From JAMQKA01 sp031569985 (GTDB lineage: Bacteria > Bacteroidota > Rhodothermia > Balneolales > Balneolaceae): 64,000 nt of DNA. Shown here piece by piece: positions 1 to 9,800 of the stretch. The DNA lies in contig NZ_JAMQKA010000001.1 in the NCBI RefSeq assembly GCF_031569985.1, positions 315,077-379,076 on the forward strand, given 5' to 3'. The notes below the pieces were generated by a model. It saw only the letters and a program-made list of their open reading frames with translations, was not told the origin of the DNA and ran no database searches. The number at the start of each line of letters is the position of its first letter. Positions within the stretch are counted from its first letter, which is position 1. Made by a program: the position numbers and the translations under genes.

Positions 1-287
1 GAAGGAGTTTGCCCAAACCAATTTTGGTATAACACCGTTATAGGCGCAGCAAGGAAAAGCGTCATTAAGGTAGCATACACTACGTTTACAATGTTGTTAC
101 CCACTAATGTAGTCGTAAGAAAGGTCTCCGGATTGCGGATAAAATAATTGACTGAACGCCCGATCAGGGATTTTTTACGCGATTCTATCTCCAGCTTCAA
201 CCGGTTGGCCGAGATAAAAGCGATCTCAGAACCAGAAAAAAATCCACTAAGTAAAATGGTCAGAAGTATTAACGAAAGTTCAAACAT
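1..287 (-). CDS. CNNM/CorC-type (DUF21) membrane protein, N-terminal fragment
   Basis: The gene is cut by the left edge of the window; only its first 95 codons are present, read leftward from an ATG at 285-287. The translation opens with a transmembrane helix carrying FFSGSEIAFISANRLKLE, followed by PETFLTTTLVGNNIVNVVY. These two stretches are hallmarks of the DUF21 (CNNM) transmembrane domain of the HlyC/CorC family, membrane proteins linked to magnesium or other divalent-cation handling and sometimes labelled gliding motility GldE or hemolysin-like. The CBS and CorC_HlyC domains expected further along lie outside the window. The family call is firm, the substrate is not. Confidence 0.85.
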   Translation of the reverse strand, partial: MFELSLILLTILLSGFFSGSEIAFISANRLKLEIESRKKSLIGRSVNYFIRNPETFLTTTLVGNNIVNVVYATLMTLFLAAPITVLYQNWFGQTP

Positions 288-343
288 TTGGGTAAAAGGG
301 ATATATGGGAATAAGAACTATCAATTTTTCAAGTAAATAATTA

Positions 344-754
344 TTAACTCATATTTTGCTTTTTAACATAGTCTATATAGCCATTCAAAGTTATCTTGGC
401 TTTCTCAATTAAAGATAACCCCGTATCAAAAATAAAAATATGTTTGTCAATATAATCTAAATCAAAACAACTAATAAGGTGATCTTTTAATTCATATAAC
501 GATCCCCGTGCAATTCTAAAAAACTGGATTCCCTCCTGGAAATGAAAACGTCCGTAGCCTTCGGCAATATTGGCGGTTGCACTTATTGCGGCCAATCTAA
601 TTTGTACACAAAGCTAATATTTTTCCTCCCCAGGTATATTTGGCACAACTTGTTTATAGAAAAACAGCTTTACCTTCCTCGCTCTTTTCCAAGTATTCAA
701 CAAAGTAAAATCCTTATGCTTGTTTATAACCCCTGGTACTTTCACATACAACAT
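344..754 (-). pseudogene. Four-helix-bundle (S23/IVP family) protein, broken by a frameshift and a stop
   Basis: Reading leftward from ATG 752-754, the translation begins MLYVKVPGVINKHKDFTLLN and continues TWKRARKVKLF, the usual N-terminus of the four-helix-bundle family first seen in 23S rRNA intervening sequences. Near 660 the frame must shift by one base, at a run of five A on the plus strand, to continue as FYKQVVPNIPGEEKY. That is followed by an in-frame TAG and then LCVQIRLAAISATANIAEGYGRF, the family signature, open to the end at 344. Only the last 83 residues are open without correction, from a TTG at 595. One indel plus one nonsense codon suggests a dead gene; the homopolymer indel alone could be a sequencing error, but the TAG could not be explained the same way. 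Confidence 0.7.
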
Positions 755-817
755 CACTTCTTATCTCTTGAATAAATTTTGGCTTCATCCCCAAAACCTT
801 TATTTCCCAATTACCCC

Positions 818-1600
818 TTATATTCCTTTAAAATTAGGCTTTCGCTTTTCTAAAAATGCAGATAGCCCTTCCTCCGCATCATCAGTACCGCAGAGATACC
901 CGAACAGTTCCGACTCTATTTGGAATCCACTTTTGTGATCCGAATGATAGACCGCTCGCATTGCCTGTTTGACAGCCAGGGGACCATTCTTCAAAATGGC
1001 ATCCATCATCTTCTCAACTTCTTCCCAGCCGTAGTCTTGTGATACGACCCTGTTTACCAGTCCAATCTGTTGTGCCTGCTCAGCAGAAAGTTGTTTGCCG
1101 GTCAAAATCAACTCCAGGGCCTTGGCCCTTCCCACAATGCGGGGTAGTCGCTGGGTGCCACCATATCCAGGTATGAGGCCCAAGCCCACTTCTGGCAAGC
1201 CAAACACTGCATTTTCTGTTGCTACACGCAGGTGGCAAGCCATAGCAAGTTCGGCTCCACCGCCAAGTGCATATCCATTAACGAGGGCTATGACCGGTTT
1301 CCGGGTGTCTTCAATTAATTGGAAAATCTGCTGCCCCTTTTGCGATGCCATCCGACCGCGATGCTCATTCAGCTCACGCAATTCTTTGATATCTGCTCCA
1401 GCGACAAAGGCTTTGTCCCCCGTCCCGGTCAGGATACATCCCCTCACGGTATCATCTATATTGATTTGCTTAAATACCTCGGCCAATTCGTTCAACACAT
1501 TATCATTAAGGGCATTGAGTTTTTCCGGGCGGTTTATGGTAACCGTCGCCACCCCTGGCTGATTCGTCTCGTACAAAAGAGTATCGAAAGATGCGCTCAT
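818..1600 (-). CDS. Enoyl-CoA hydratase/isomerase (crotonase) family protein
   Basis: A 260-residue protein, normal for the family, expected to hydrate trans-2-enoyl-CoA to 3-hydroxyacyl-CoA in fatty-acid beta-oxidation or a related CoA pathway in the cytoplasm. The oxyanion-hole segment AFVAGADIKEL is near residue 65. Both catalytic glutamates of hydratases are present, in GGGAELAMAC and in FGLPEVGLGLIPGYGGTQ, which argues for a true hydratase over the isomerase or hydrolase branches. The ATG at 1600 lies 16 bases after the stop of the coiled-coil membrane gene at 1617, so it is probably the last gene of the pspA transcript. Nothing in the sequence explains a functional link to PspA. Substrate chain length cannot be read. 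Confidence 0.9.
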   Translation of the reverse strand: MSASFDTLLYETNQPGVATVTINRPEKLNALNDNVLNELAEVFKQINIDDTVRGCILTGTGDKAFVAGADIKELRELNEHRGRMASQKGQQIFQLIEDTRKPVIALVNGYALGGGAELAMACHLRVATENAVFGLPEVGLGLIPGYGGTQRLPRIVGRAKALELILTGKQLSAEQAQQIGLVNRVVSQDYGWEEVEKMMDAILKNGPLAVKQAMRAVYHSDHKSGFQIESELFGYLCGTDDAEEGLSAFLEKRKPNFKGI

Positions 1601-1616
1601 AATCCTTTGATATTTG

Positions 1617-2513
1617 CTATTCCTGTACCTTTTTTCCAGACCTGTTCATCGATTCAGTGTCTTCCTCGATCTCAGGTACATCAATATCAATTTCATCCTC
1701 CCCTTCAAGATCCATTTCGTCAAGATCAGAATATATAGGCAGGATATCACGGTCAAGATCATCAATAATCTGGGAGGTTTCTTCTACCTCTTCAAGCAGG
1801 TTATCCAGTTGGAAACCGATCTCTTCCGGGTTACTCATCGTCATCGACTGTTCGTAAATATACCGAATCGCATCCTCAATGGTTTCTAGGTGTGTTTCAC
1901 AAATCAGGTATTTTTCCTTGGCGATTTCGAACTTTTTAAGCCGTTTTTTCAATATTCGAATGCGGCGGGCTTTAGTGCGCTTCAGCCGTTCGGATTTAAG
2001 TTCCTGAATTTTTTCTTCTTCATGCTCCACTTCCCGCTTCAACCCCTCTTCAACCGAGGTATGCATATACAGCTGGTAGCGTTTGTGCAGGTCTAGCAGG
2101 GTGAGATAGTTGGAGATCAACTCCTCAATCTTTTTTCGGATATTTTCCAGCAGTCCCTGAGAGCTGTAGGGGAGTTTGTCGAAATTTTCCTTGATCAATT
2201 TGGTCAGGTGTTTCAGCACCAAAAATCGCCGTTTACTCTTCTCATCCAGATCCTGGAAAACCGTTTTTTCTTCTGTGGCAGAACTCCGTTCGCGAAGCTT
2301 TTTCAGCTTCACATTCTTGCGGAACCGTGGAAGGCGCGGGACGATGCCCAGGTACATCAACTCCGTGCCAAAGGCCATGGTCAGGATAAGATTCGATATT
2401 AACCCCACATCAGCCAGGGCAAAAGCCGAGATGGTAGCAACAAGCAGCACTCCCATATTGAGAGGGTGCAAAAATGCTTCTCGTGTATAATTTATCGATT
2501 CATCTTTTTCCAT
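1617..2513 (-). CDS. Membrane-anchored coiled-coil protein of the pspA operon, unknown function
   Basis: I do not recognise this 298-residue protein as a named family. Residues about 19-58 form two closely spaced hydrophobic helices ending in GIVPRLPRFRK, so it is probably a membrane hairpin with the remainder cytoplasmic. From about residue 80 to 250 it is highly charged, Lys/Arg/Glu-rich and predicted coiled coil. The last 40 residues are strongly acidic (GEDEIDIDVPEIEEDTE). It starts three bases after the stop of the half-PspA gene and is the third gene of a compact operon. By position and composition it could be a membrane partner for the PspA proteins, analogous in role but not in sequence to PspB/PspC. 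That role is inference. Confidence 0.6.
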   Translation of the reverse strand: MEKDESINYTREAFLHPLNMGVLLVATISAFALADVGLISNLILTMAFGTELMYLGIVPRLPRFRKNVKLKKLRERSSATEEKTVFQDLDEKSKRRFLVLKHLTKLIKENFDKLPYSSQGLLENIRKKIEELISNYLTLLDLHKRYQLYMHTSVEEGLKREVEHEEEKIQELKSERLKRTKARRIRILKKRLKKFEIAKEKYLICETHLETIEDAIRYIYEQSMTMSNPEEIGFQLDNLLEEVEETSQIIDDLDRDILPIYSDLDEMDLEGEDEIDIDVPEIEEDTESMNRSGKKVQE

Positions 2514-2516
2514 AAC

Positions 2517-2969
2517 CTAACCTTCACTTTGTGAGTCGGTATCATCTTCTGCACCAGGCTTTTGCGAGCCAATAGTTTTTTGCACATTCATAGAGTTTGC
2601 CTGTCGTTCAATTTCCTGGTACAATTTGCCCATCTCCAGCTTCACCTGTTTGAGGGTGTCTTTGGCCTTGGCTTTCTGCAGCTCTTCATCACGCTCCTGC
2701 TCGCTCATACCAAACTCAGTCTCCTCCTCCAGGCTATCCATAGCCACGTCCAGTCGCGCCTCCACATTGGCAATCTTGCTCTTCACCGAAAACAGGAAGT
2801 CATCAAAACTTTGCATCAATTCTAATGTATCCATATCCCGGAGGGCATCGGTAATGTTCTTTTTACGCCGGGCACGGTTATACTCCTCCTTGGCCTCCCG
2901 CATTTTGCGGTAATGCTCCTTGTATTCCTCCTTCAGGCGTTCCCGTTGTTCACGACTATCACTAGACAT
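2517..2969 (-). CDS. Half-length PspA/IM30 paralogue
   Basis: A soluble, almost wholly helical protein of about 150 residues. By eye it aligns with the C-terminal half of the PspA encoded just upstream: REAKEEYNRAR matches QEAKEALRAS, VEARLDVAMDSLEEET matches NEARMELALDSIDTET, and LKQVKLEMGK matches LVKQFKSEMGK. It lacks the N-terminal amphipathic helix and the first long hairpin of PspA, so it probably cannot bind membrane the same way. I chose ATG 2967-2969 over an in-frame TTG at 2981, because the TTG only adds four residues. The pspA stop at 2988 is 18 bases upstream. Likely function: co-assembly with, or regulation of, the full-length PspA (inference from homology and operon). Confidence 0.65.
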   Translation of the reverse strand: MSSDSREQRERLKEEYKEHYRKMREAKEEYNRARRKKNITDALRDMDTLELMQSFDDFLFSVKSKIANVEARLDVAMDSLEEETEFGMSEQERDEELQKAKAKDTLKQVKLEMGKLYQEIERQANSMNVQKTIGSQKPGAEDDTDSQSEG

Positions 2970-2987
2970 CGCTTCCCACAATTAACT

Positions 2988-3773
2988 TTATGATTTAGAC
3001 CGCTCTTTCTTTCCCACCGTTTTCGACTGGTCAGACTCTTGTTCCTGCTCTTTGCCGTCAACCTCGATCTCAGGCTCAGAAGCTGTCGTCTCTTCTTCAA
3101 TTTCAGGCTCTGCTTTGCCCATTTCCGACTTAAACTGCTTCACAAGCTCACTGGCCCGAAGCTTTTCTGCATTGGCTTCAATCTCCATCGTTTCAGTGTC
3201 AATGCTGTCGAGTGCAAGCTCCATGCGGGCTTCATTTTTAGCAGTTTCTTCGTTCAGCCGGTTCAGCATTTCATCGTGCGTCTGGTCGAGTCCACCCACC
3301 TCAAACTGCTCGAGGGCATCGGCGACACGCGACTGCCATTCGGCACGTTCGCTCGCACGCAACGCTTCTTTGGCTTCCTGGATTTTCCGATCCTTTTCAC
3401 GAACAAAAGCTTTTTTGACTTTCAGCGCCTTTTCGTAGGCCTGTTCGGCGAACTCCAGCTGCTCCTTGGAATGCTGAAGGTTTTCCTTCGCCTTTTCCAG
3501 CTGCATAGCATATCCTTCAGCTATATCATCGCGGTCAGCATTAATTGCCGACTTTATTTTCGAGGTTAAATCCTTGATCTGCTTGTCATACTTTTTAACC
3601 TCTTTCTGCAGCATGATCATATTCGCTTTCACCGTAGAGATATTCTCATTCATCTGCGGTATCTGATCATTGAGATCACGAATATTTTGCTCAAGTATCA
3701 ACTTGGGATCCTCTATTGAGCTCACAAATCCACCAAAAAGTGACTTTAATGCTCTGATAAAACGTTTAAACAT
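2988..3773 (-). CDS. pspA: PspA/IM30 (Vipp1) family membrane-remodelling protein
   Basis: A 261-residue member of the phage-shock-protein A family, ESCRT-III-like peripheral inner-membrane proteins that bind and reshape damaged membrane. The N-terminus MFKRFIRALKSLFGGFVSSI is an amphipathic helix, followed by EDPKLILEQNIRDLNDQI, the family signature, and long coiled coils to about residue 215. The last 40 residues form an acidic, low-complexity tail (EIEEETTASEPEIEVDGKE) not typical of E. coli PspA. No PspF-type activator or PspBC is adjacent. Instead a half-PspA and a membrane coiled-coil gene follow. The ATG is at 3771-3773; an inverted repeat lies in the 5' region (3831-3919). Confidence 0.85.
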   Translation of the reverse strand: MFKRFIRALKSLFGGFVSSIEDPKLILEQNIRDLNDQIPQMNENISTVKANMIMLQKEVKKYDKQIKDLTSKIKSAINADRDDIAEGYAMQLEKAKENLQHSKEQLEFAEQAYEKALKVKKAFVREKDRKIQEAKEALRASERAEWQSRVADALEQFEVGGLDQTHDEMLNRLNEETAKNEARMELALDSIDTETMEIEANAEKLRASELVKQFKSEMGKAEPEIEEETTASEPEIEVDGKEQEQESDQSKTVGKKERSKS

Positions 3774-3830
3774 GGTTTTATTTGGTTTAATTAACCTTTG
3801 CCCTGCCCTATTACTAAGTTAGGTGTTTAC

Positions 3831-3919
3831 GTGTTAACGTGTTGACATGTTTATGTGTTGGCAATCTTAACTAAGATAAAAATACTTTAGCATCTTAACA
3901 CTTCAACACATTAACAAAC
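3831..3919. repeat. Imperfect inverted repeat upstream of pspA
   Basis: The arms at about 3831-3855 and 3893-3919 are near-complements built from degenerate GTGTTAA/GTGTTGA words. The left arm contains TTAACGTGTTGACATGTTT and the right arm, read on the other strand, TTAATGTGTTGAAGTGTTA. The element sits between the stop of the phosphorylase gene (4036) and pspA (3773), both leftward, so it could end the first transcript, lie in the pspA leader, or simply be a dispersed repeat. Confidence 0.45.
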
Positions 3920-4035
3920 GTATCATTTATAACAGCCTGTATTTATAAACTTGGCATCAAAAACTGAATAATGCTGTTTCAAATTAACTATCAGTCATTA
4001 CAAGTTATGTGATTTTAATGATATTGCAATAGTAA

Positions 4036-5382
4036 TCAGGTTTTCAATTCGTGAACGCCCTTTTTATCTGCCCTGTACTGTATCAGCCCATTCATTTCAG
4101 GACGTTCTGCTTCTATCGACACAGCCTCATCCATTGTTTGTAAAACTGAATCGATCACAGCTTCTTTGTTCGTATAACCCCGGGCAATTGTTTCATTTTC
4201 TTTCACATATTCTCCTCTCTTCTTTGCCAGGACGATTCCAGCAGTCGGGTCCACAGCCTCCTCTTTCCTGCGTCGCCCGGCCCCGAGTTCCAGGGATCCC
4301 ATGCCCATCTGGTACGCATCAATTTTCTGAATGTACCCATCCTTCGTAGCTTTGAATTCAAACTCAAACTCGGCCTCCCGGTATGTTTCCGGGTTGTGGA
4401 TCAGGTTCGTATCCCCACCTTGCGCTTCCACCAGTTCGAGCCATTTCTCCAACGCCTGTCCATTTTGAACTGCTTCCAAGCTCTTTTCAACTCCTTCATT
4501 AATAGTGGATGCTTTCTCGCCTAACCAGATCATGGTTCCGGCCAGCGTGTGCGTTATCTCCATCACGTCAGCAGGACCGTCGCCTCTGAGCGCATGAATA
4601 CTTTCTTTAACTTCCAGCCAGTTGCCCATTGCATATCCCAGTGGTTGATTCATATCGGTAAGATACGCGATCGTCTGCTTCTCAAAATCCTCTCCAATTG
4701 TTACTAACGTTTCGGCAAGCTCAATAGCGTCCCCTAAATCACGCATGAAGGCACCCGAGCCAAATTTCACATCCAGCACCAGGGCATCAATCCCTTCCGC
4801 CAGCTTTTTACTCATGATGCTGCTGGCAATCAGGGGAATCGATTCTACAGTAGCGGTCACGTCGCGCAGAGCATAAAGGCGCTTGTCAGCCGGGGCGATC
4901 TCCTCGGTTTGTCCCGCCATCACCACGCCCGTTTTCTTTAAAATATTGCGATATCGATCCAGGGGAATATCTACCATAAAACCGGTAATCGACTCCAGCT
5001 TGTCGAGCGTTCCGCCGGTATGTCCCAGTCCCCGACCAGAAATCATGGGAACGGACACGCCCCAGCTAGCCACGATAGGTGCCAGGATAAGAGAAAGTTT
5101 ATCTCCTACTCCGCCCGTAGAATGCTTATCCACCTTTTTCCCGGGAATGTCACTCAGGTCAAGTACTTTCCCCGTATTGAGCATAGCATCGGTGAGTGTG
5201 GCGGCTTCCCGGTCGTCAAACCCGCGGATAAAACCCGCCATAATAAAGGCGCTCATCTGGTAATCCGGAATCTCATCCCGGGTATATTGCTCAATCATAA
5301 AACTGATTTCATCCGTTGACAAGCATTGGCCATCCCTCTTTTTTCGAATAATAGAAACAGGATTGAAATTATGTGACGACAT
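4036..5382 (-). CDS. deoA: Pyrimidine-nucleoside (thymidine) phosphorylase
   Basis: A 448-residue protein, the usual size for this family, which cleaves thymidine, uridine or deoxyuridine with phosphate to the base and (deoxy)ribose-1-phosphate for pyrimidine salvage. The family signature KHSTGGVGDKLSLILAPIVA is present with SGRGLGHTGGTLDKLES and DVKFGSGAFM after it. The phosphate site (Lys and Ser of KHSTGG) is intact. The open frame extends further upstream, but that part is antisense to the facing pdxB gene. I place the start at ATG 5380-5382 (MSSHNFNPVSIIRKKRDG), which matches family N-termini and leaves a 75-base divergent promoter region. Whether it prefers thymidine (deoA) or is broad (pdp) is not readable. 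Confidence 0.88.
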   Translation of the reverse strand: MSSHNFNPVSIIRKKRDGQCLSTDEISFMIEQYTRDEIPDYQMSAFIMAGFIRGFDDREAATLTDAMLNTGKVLDLSDIPGKKVDKHSTGGVGDKLSLILAPIVASWGVSVPMISGRGLGHTGGTLDKLESITGFMVDIPLDRYRNILKKTGVVMAGQTEEIAPADKRLYALRDVTATVESIPLIASSIMSKKLAEGIDALVLDVKFGSGAFMRDLGDAIELAETLVTIGEDFEKQTIAYLTDMNQPLGYAMGNWLEVKESIHALRGDGPADVMEITHTLAGTMIWLGEKASTINEGVEKSLEAVQNGQALEKWLELVEAQGGDTNLIHNPETYREAEFEFEFKATKDGYIQKIDAYQMGMGSLELGAGRRRKEEAVDPTAGIVLAKKRGEYVKENETIARGYTNKEAVIDSVLQTMDEAVSIEAERPEMNGLIQYRADKKGVHELKT

Positions 5383-5457
5383 TATTAGTCTTGATCTGGT
5401 TTTTGTGGACTTTAAATGAACTATATTGACAATAATTTTCAACTTTAAAATATCATC

Positions 5458-6585
5458 GTGCTGACGGTATTTGCAGATCAACATCTCTACAAAATCAGGG
5501 AGATTGCGCCAACCGGCATCAACCTGCACTTTTATGACCCTGAGGAGGGATTCCCCTCTCAACTTGACCAGGCCGACGCGCTCTTGGTCCGAACGGTTAC
5601 GGATATCAACAAAAAAACGCTCCCCAATATCCCCAAGAACCTGAAGTTTGTAGGAACCGGTTCTGCAGGTATTGATCATATTGACACCGAATACCTGGCC
5701 AGTCACGGTATCGAAGCCACCAATTCGGCCGGATGTAATGCGCGCTCAGTAGCTGAATATGTCATAACTGCGCTATTGCTGTGGGGTGAACAAAAGAATA
5801 TTACGCTGGAAAACGAAACGATCGGAATTATAGGTGTCGGTCATGTGGGGCAGGCCCTGCAAAAAATGCTCGATTCGCTGGGGTGGTCCTACCGGTTGTA
5901 CGATCCGCCGCGCTCTGAGCGGAACCCTTCGTTTGAGTCGGCTGAGCTCAGGGAGGTATTGGACTGTTCTGTACTCACATTTCATACTCCACTGCATGAA
6001 GAGGGTAAACACTCTACATACCACTGGTTAAATCAAAAAAAAATATCGGGCCGCAGGTATAAAATGGTGATAAACACGGCCCGTGGGGGCGTCATTGATG
6101 GGCAAGCCCTGATGCAAGCCAAAGCTTCGGGGCGGGTAGAGGATATGATCATTGATGTGTGGGAAAACGAACCCGCTTTTGATGATAATGTGGCCCGTAC
6201 TGCTTTTATTGCTACTCCCCACATCGCCGGCTATTCAATCCAGGCTAAGTTTCGAGCTACCAAAATGGTTGTTGATCAGATGGTCACTCATTTTGGGCTT
6301 GACCTCCCAATTGCATCACTCAATAAAAAAAAGGAACAGATCACCTTGCCTGATCAAGATTACGATTCGCTCTCCTTGCCTGATCTACTGACAACTATCC
6401 ATCCGATAAAAAAATATGGTTGCGAACTAAACAAACTGATAGGGATAGAGAGCGAATCCAAAAAAACAAAATTCAGTAGATTGCGAACTTCCATGCCACT
6501 TAGGAATGAATATGCTTACCTGGGTTTACCTGCTGCTCTAATCCGCAGTTTTCCTTTTCTACATAAAATTGGTATCAATATCTAG
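5458..6585 (+). CDS. pdxB: 4-phosphoerythronate dehydrogenase (PdxB-like)
   Basis: A 375-residue D-isomer-specific 2-hydroxyacid dehydrogenase. The best match in architecture is PdxB, which oxidises 4-phospho-D-erythronate in DXP-independent pyridoxal phosphate synthesis. Visible elements are the Rossmann motif IIGVGHVGQAL near residue 123, catalytic Arg in INTARGGVIDGQAL, catalytic Glu in DVWENEP and catalytic His in ATPHIAGYS. The early motif FVGTGSAGIDHID and NSAGCNARSVAEYV is typical of PdxB. The start is GTG 5458. The last 80 residues are lysine-rich and do not obviously form the compact PdxB dimerisation domain, so the C-terminus is divergent. It is divergent from deoA with a 75-base gap. 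Confidence 0.8.
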   Translation: MLTVFADQHLYKIREIAPTGINLHFYDPEEGFPSQLDQADALLVRTVTDINKKTLPNIPKNLKFVGTGSAGIDHIDTEYLASHGIEATNSAGCNARSVAEYVITALLLWGEQKNITLENETIGIIGVGHVGQALQKMLDSLGWSYRLYDPPRSERNPSFESAELREVLDCSVLTFHTPLHEEGKHSTYHWLNQKKISGRRYKMVINTARGGVIDGQALMQAKASGRVEDMIIDVWENEPAFDDNVARTAFIATPHIAGYSIQAKFRATKMVVDQMVTHFGLDLPIASLNKKKEQITLPDQDYDSLSLPDLLTTIHPIKKYGCELNKLIGIESESKKTKFSRLRTSMPLRNEYAYLGLPAALIRSFPFLHKIGINI

Positions 6586-6856
6586 TGCTTTACTACCCGT
6601 TAAATGACCATCCAAGATGACGTTATCTCTATGTCTCCCTTGACTTTGTCAAAAAAAATACACTAGGTTTGATCAAATTACTTAGGGCATTATATGTCTT
6701 AGGAAAAGGTCAGTTTATATTTTTTAAAAAAAGTGTCAGCTAGTACTTACTAATATTTAACTACCACTATTATTAGTTGTGAGTTAAATAACTCTTTCCG
6801 TAGTGCACTGGCATATCTATATCTATTCACTAATCTCAATTTAAAATCCCATTCTA
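6586..6856. other. AT-rich intergenic region before susC
   Basis: These 271 bases are AT-rich with no open frame worth calling and presumably contain the promoter for the susC-susD pair. Several TA-rich hexamers are present but no site matches the Bacteroidota TAnnTTTG element well enough to call. Confidence 0.4.
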
Positions 6857-9800
6857 ATGTTACGAAAGCTACTAAGTAGCTCGTTGGGTTTAGTGCTATG
6901 CTTTATGTTGTTTGCCTCTGGTGCTATCGCTCAAACGGGTTCGATCAGTGGAACAATTACAGACAGCAATACTTCTGATGTATTACCCGGAGCCAATGTA
7001 TTCATTCAAGACATTGAAAAAGGTACAGCAGCTTCTGGAGATGGTACATACATCATTGAGGATGTTCCATACGGTACCTATGAATTACAATTTAGTTTTG
7101 TGGGCTACCAAAGTCAGACAAAACAAGTTGTGGTCGATAGCGATGAAATTACGGTTAACGCTCAATTATCTCCTTCCGAAGCAGCCTTGGAAGAGGTCTT
7201 CGTTACAGCATACGGAATTGAGCAGAGCCAGAATGAACTTCCGTACTCAGCTCAAAAAGTGGACGGAGATATCGTTGCCCAAAATCGAAATGATAATTTC
7301 CTCACCTCATTAAGTGGCCGCGTTGCCGGTCTTAAGGTGAGCAAATCCAATGGTATGGGTGGCTCTACAAACATGGTTATGCGGGGTTATAAATCTATTT
7401 CCGGCAATAACCAGGTATTGTTTGTTGTAGATGGAGTTCCTTATGCTAACAGGGAATTCAATACTGAGGATGTTGAAGAGGGTGATGCCGGCTATGACTA
7501 CGGTAATACCGCTGTAGATATCAATCCGGATAATATCGCCTCGATCAATGTGCTGAAAGGACCAGCTGCCGCAGCCCTTTATGGTTCTCGGGCATCTAAT
7601 GGTGCAATCGTTATCGAGACCAAGAAAGCAGAAATAGGGCAGCAATCGGTAGATGTAACCTTCAATTCCAGCGTCACCGCAAGCCGTATCGACCAGAGCA
7701 CATTTCCTGAATATCAAATGAAATACGGCCAGGGTTACGGTCCGTATTATTCCGGTGGAAGTGAACCATACTTTTATCAATTCGATGCAAATGGAGATGG
7801 TTCGGATGATCTCGTTGCACCATATACAGCAGATGCCTCCTTTGGACCGCGATTTGATGCTGATAAAATGGTCTACACCTGGGAGTCATTTGCCAACAGT
7901 GGACCTAACTCCGGGCAACCACAACCTTGGACTGCTCCTGAGAATACTCCTGTTGACTTCTTTGAAACCGGGATGACTACTCAAAATAGTATTTCTGTTG
8001 ATGGAGGTTTCACAGGCGGATACTATGCTCTTGGCTATAATCAAAACAATACGTCCGGAATAATGCCCAACAGCGAGCTTGACAAACACAAGCTCAATTT
8101 TTCAGCAGGATATGATATAAGTGAAGATCTCCATGTTTCAGCTTCTGTAAATTATGCACGAACGGAAGGACTTGGAAGGCCTCAAACTGGTTATAGCACA
8201 CTGCTAAGTCAATTCCGGCAATGGTGGGCAACCAGCGTTGACATTGAATCCCAACGTGATGCATACTTCCGCAACGGCGGTTCCAATACGCCATGGAATG
8301 TAACGAGCGACCTCTCAGGACCATTTTATTGGAGCAATATCTACTGGTCTCGTCATGAGAACTATTCTACGGATCAACGAGATCGTTACTTCGGATACAC
8401 TGAAGCGCGTTATGATGTTAATGATTGGCTAAGTTTTACAGGTCGTGTGGCCATTGACAACTACAGTCAAATAATTGAAGAACGAACAAACAAACCAAGC
8501 GCTACCACCGATCTACCCGAATACACTCAGAGAAAACAAAATTTCACTGAGTTCAACTACGACTTGCTGGCCAACTATGACACTCAGCTTTCCGAGACAA
8601 TCGGAGTTAGTGGTGTAGTCGGTATGAATATTCGCAGAAATCACACTCAAGCTATTACTGGAACCACAAATGGAGGCTTGGTTGTGCCAGACCAGTTTTC
8701 ACTTGACAATTCCAGCAATGGCATCCTCTTCCCTGAAGAAACTGATGAACAGCTTGGGGTAAATGGATATTTTGCCAGCCTGAATCTTAACTATGATGAT
8801 CTGGTGAATATTGAGTTAACAGGAAGACGGGATAAATCCTCAAGCTTACCAGAGGATGAAAACGTCTATTACTATCCTTCAGCTTCTGCAGGTTTCATTT
8901 TCAGTGAGATTGTCAGCGCTGACTGGCTAACGTTTGGTAAGATCCGAGCAAGTGTAGCCTCGGTTGGTAACACTGCTCCACCTGCCAGTTTGACTGATCG
9001 TTTCAACCGAAATCCTTCAAACTTTGGTAGAACTCCTCTTTATACCTTGCCAAATACAAAAAACAATCCTGACCTGAAGCCTGAACGGACTAAAAGTTGG
9101 GAAGTCGGTCTTCAAATGAGTCTTTTCCAAGACCGTTTTAGCTATGACATCAACTACTATGATCAAAATACTCTTGATCAGATTCTAGCGACTGAAGTGT
9201 CACGTGCTTCAGGTTACCAAACGAAGTTTGTAAATGCAGGAAACGTAGAAAACCGTGGTATTGAGCTTACGGTTACCGGTCGACCGGTCGTTACGCAAGA
9301 TTTCGCATGGACTGTGACCGCCAACTGGAATAAAAACATCAATGAAGTTAAAGCACTTGCACCCGGTGTAGACAACTATCAGCTTGCTGCACCCCAGGGT
9401 GATGTAACGATTAGTGCGGCTCTTGGTGAACCCTACGGTGCCATTCGCGGCTCAGACTTCATATATCAAGACGGAGAGCCGGTTGTGAATTCAAGCGGAT
9501 TCTACAAGTCCACCGCTTCATCCAATCACATCATTGGAAATATGAATCCCGATTGGACTGGCGGTATTTCCAACCGGATAAACTACAAAAACTGGTCGCT
9601 TAACTTCCTCGTTGATGTACGATGGGGCGGAGATATCTTCTCCCTCGACCAGTACTACGGCCAAGGCACTGGACTTTATCCCGTTACTGCAGCTATTAAT
9701 GATAATGGAAATAATGTACGGGATCCCGTCTCAGAAGGTGGCGGCGTCGTTCTGGATGGTGTCAAAGAAGACGGTAGTCCTAATGACATTCATGCTCCAG

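Noticed and set aside
148..336. Short rightward frame at the left edge
   Set aside because: The leftward translation of the same DNA gives clear DUF21/CNNM motifs, so the rightward frame is a shadow.
344..754. Possible diversity-generating retroelement accessory gene
   Set aside because: The four-helix-bundle family includes DGR accessory proteins, but no reverse transcriptase, template repeat or variable repeat is in the window and the gene is broken.
5383..5706. N-terminal extension of the deoA open frame
   Set aside because: These codons are antisense to pdxB and lack family similarity; ATG 5382 gives the normal N-terminus.
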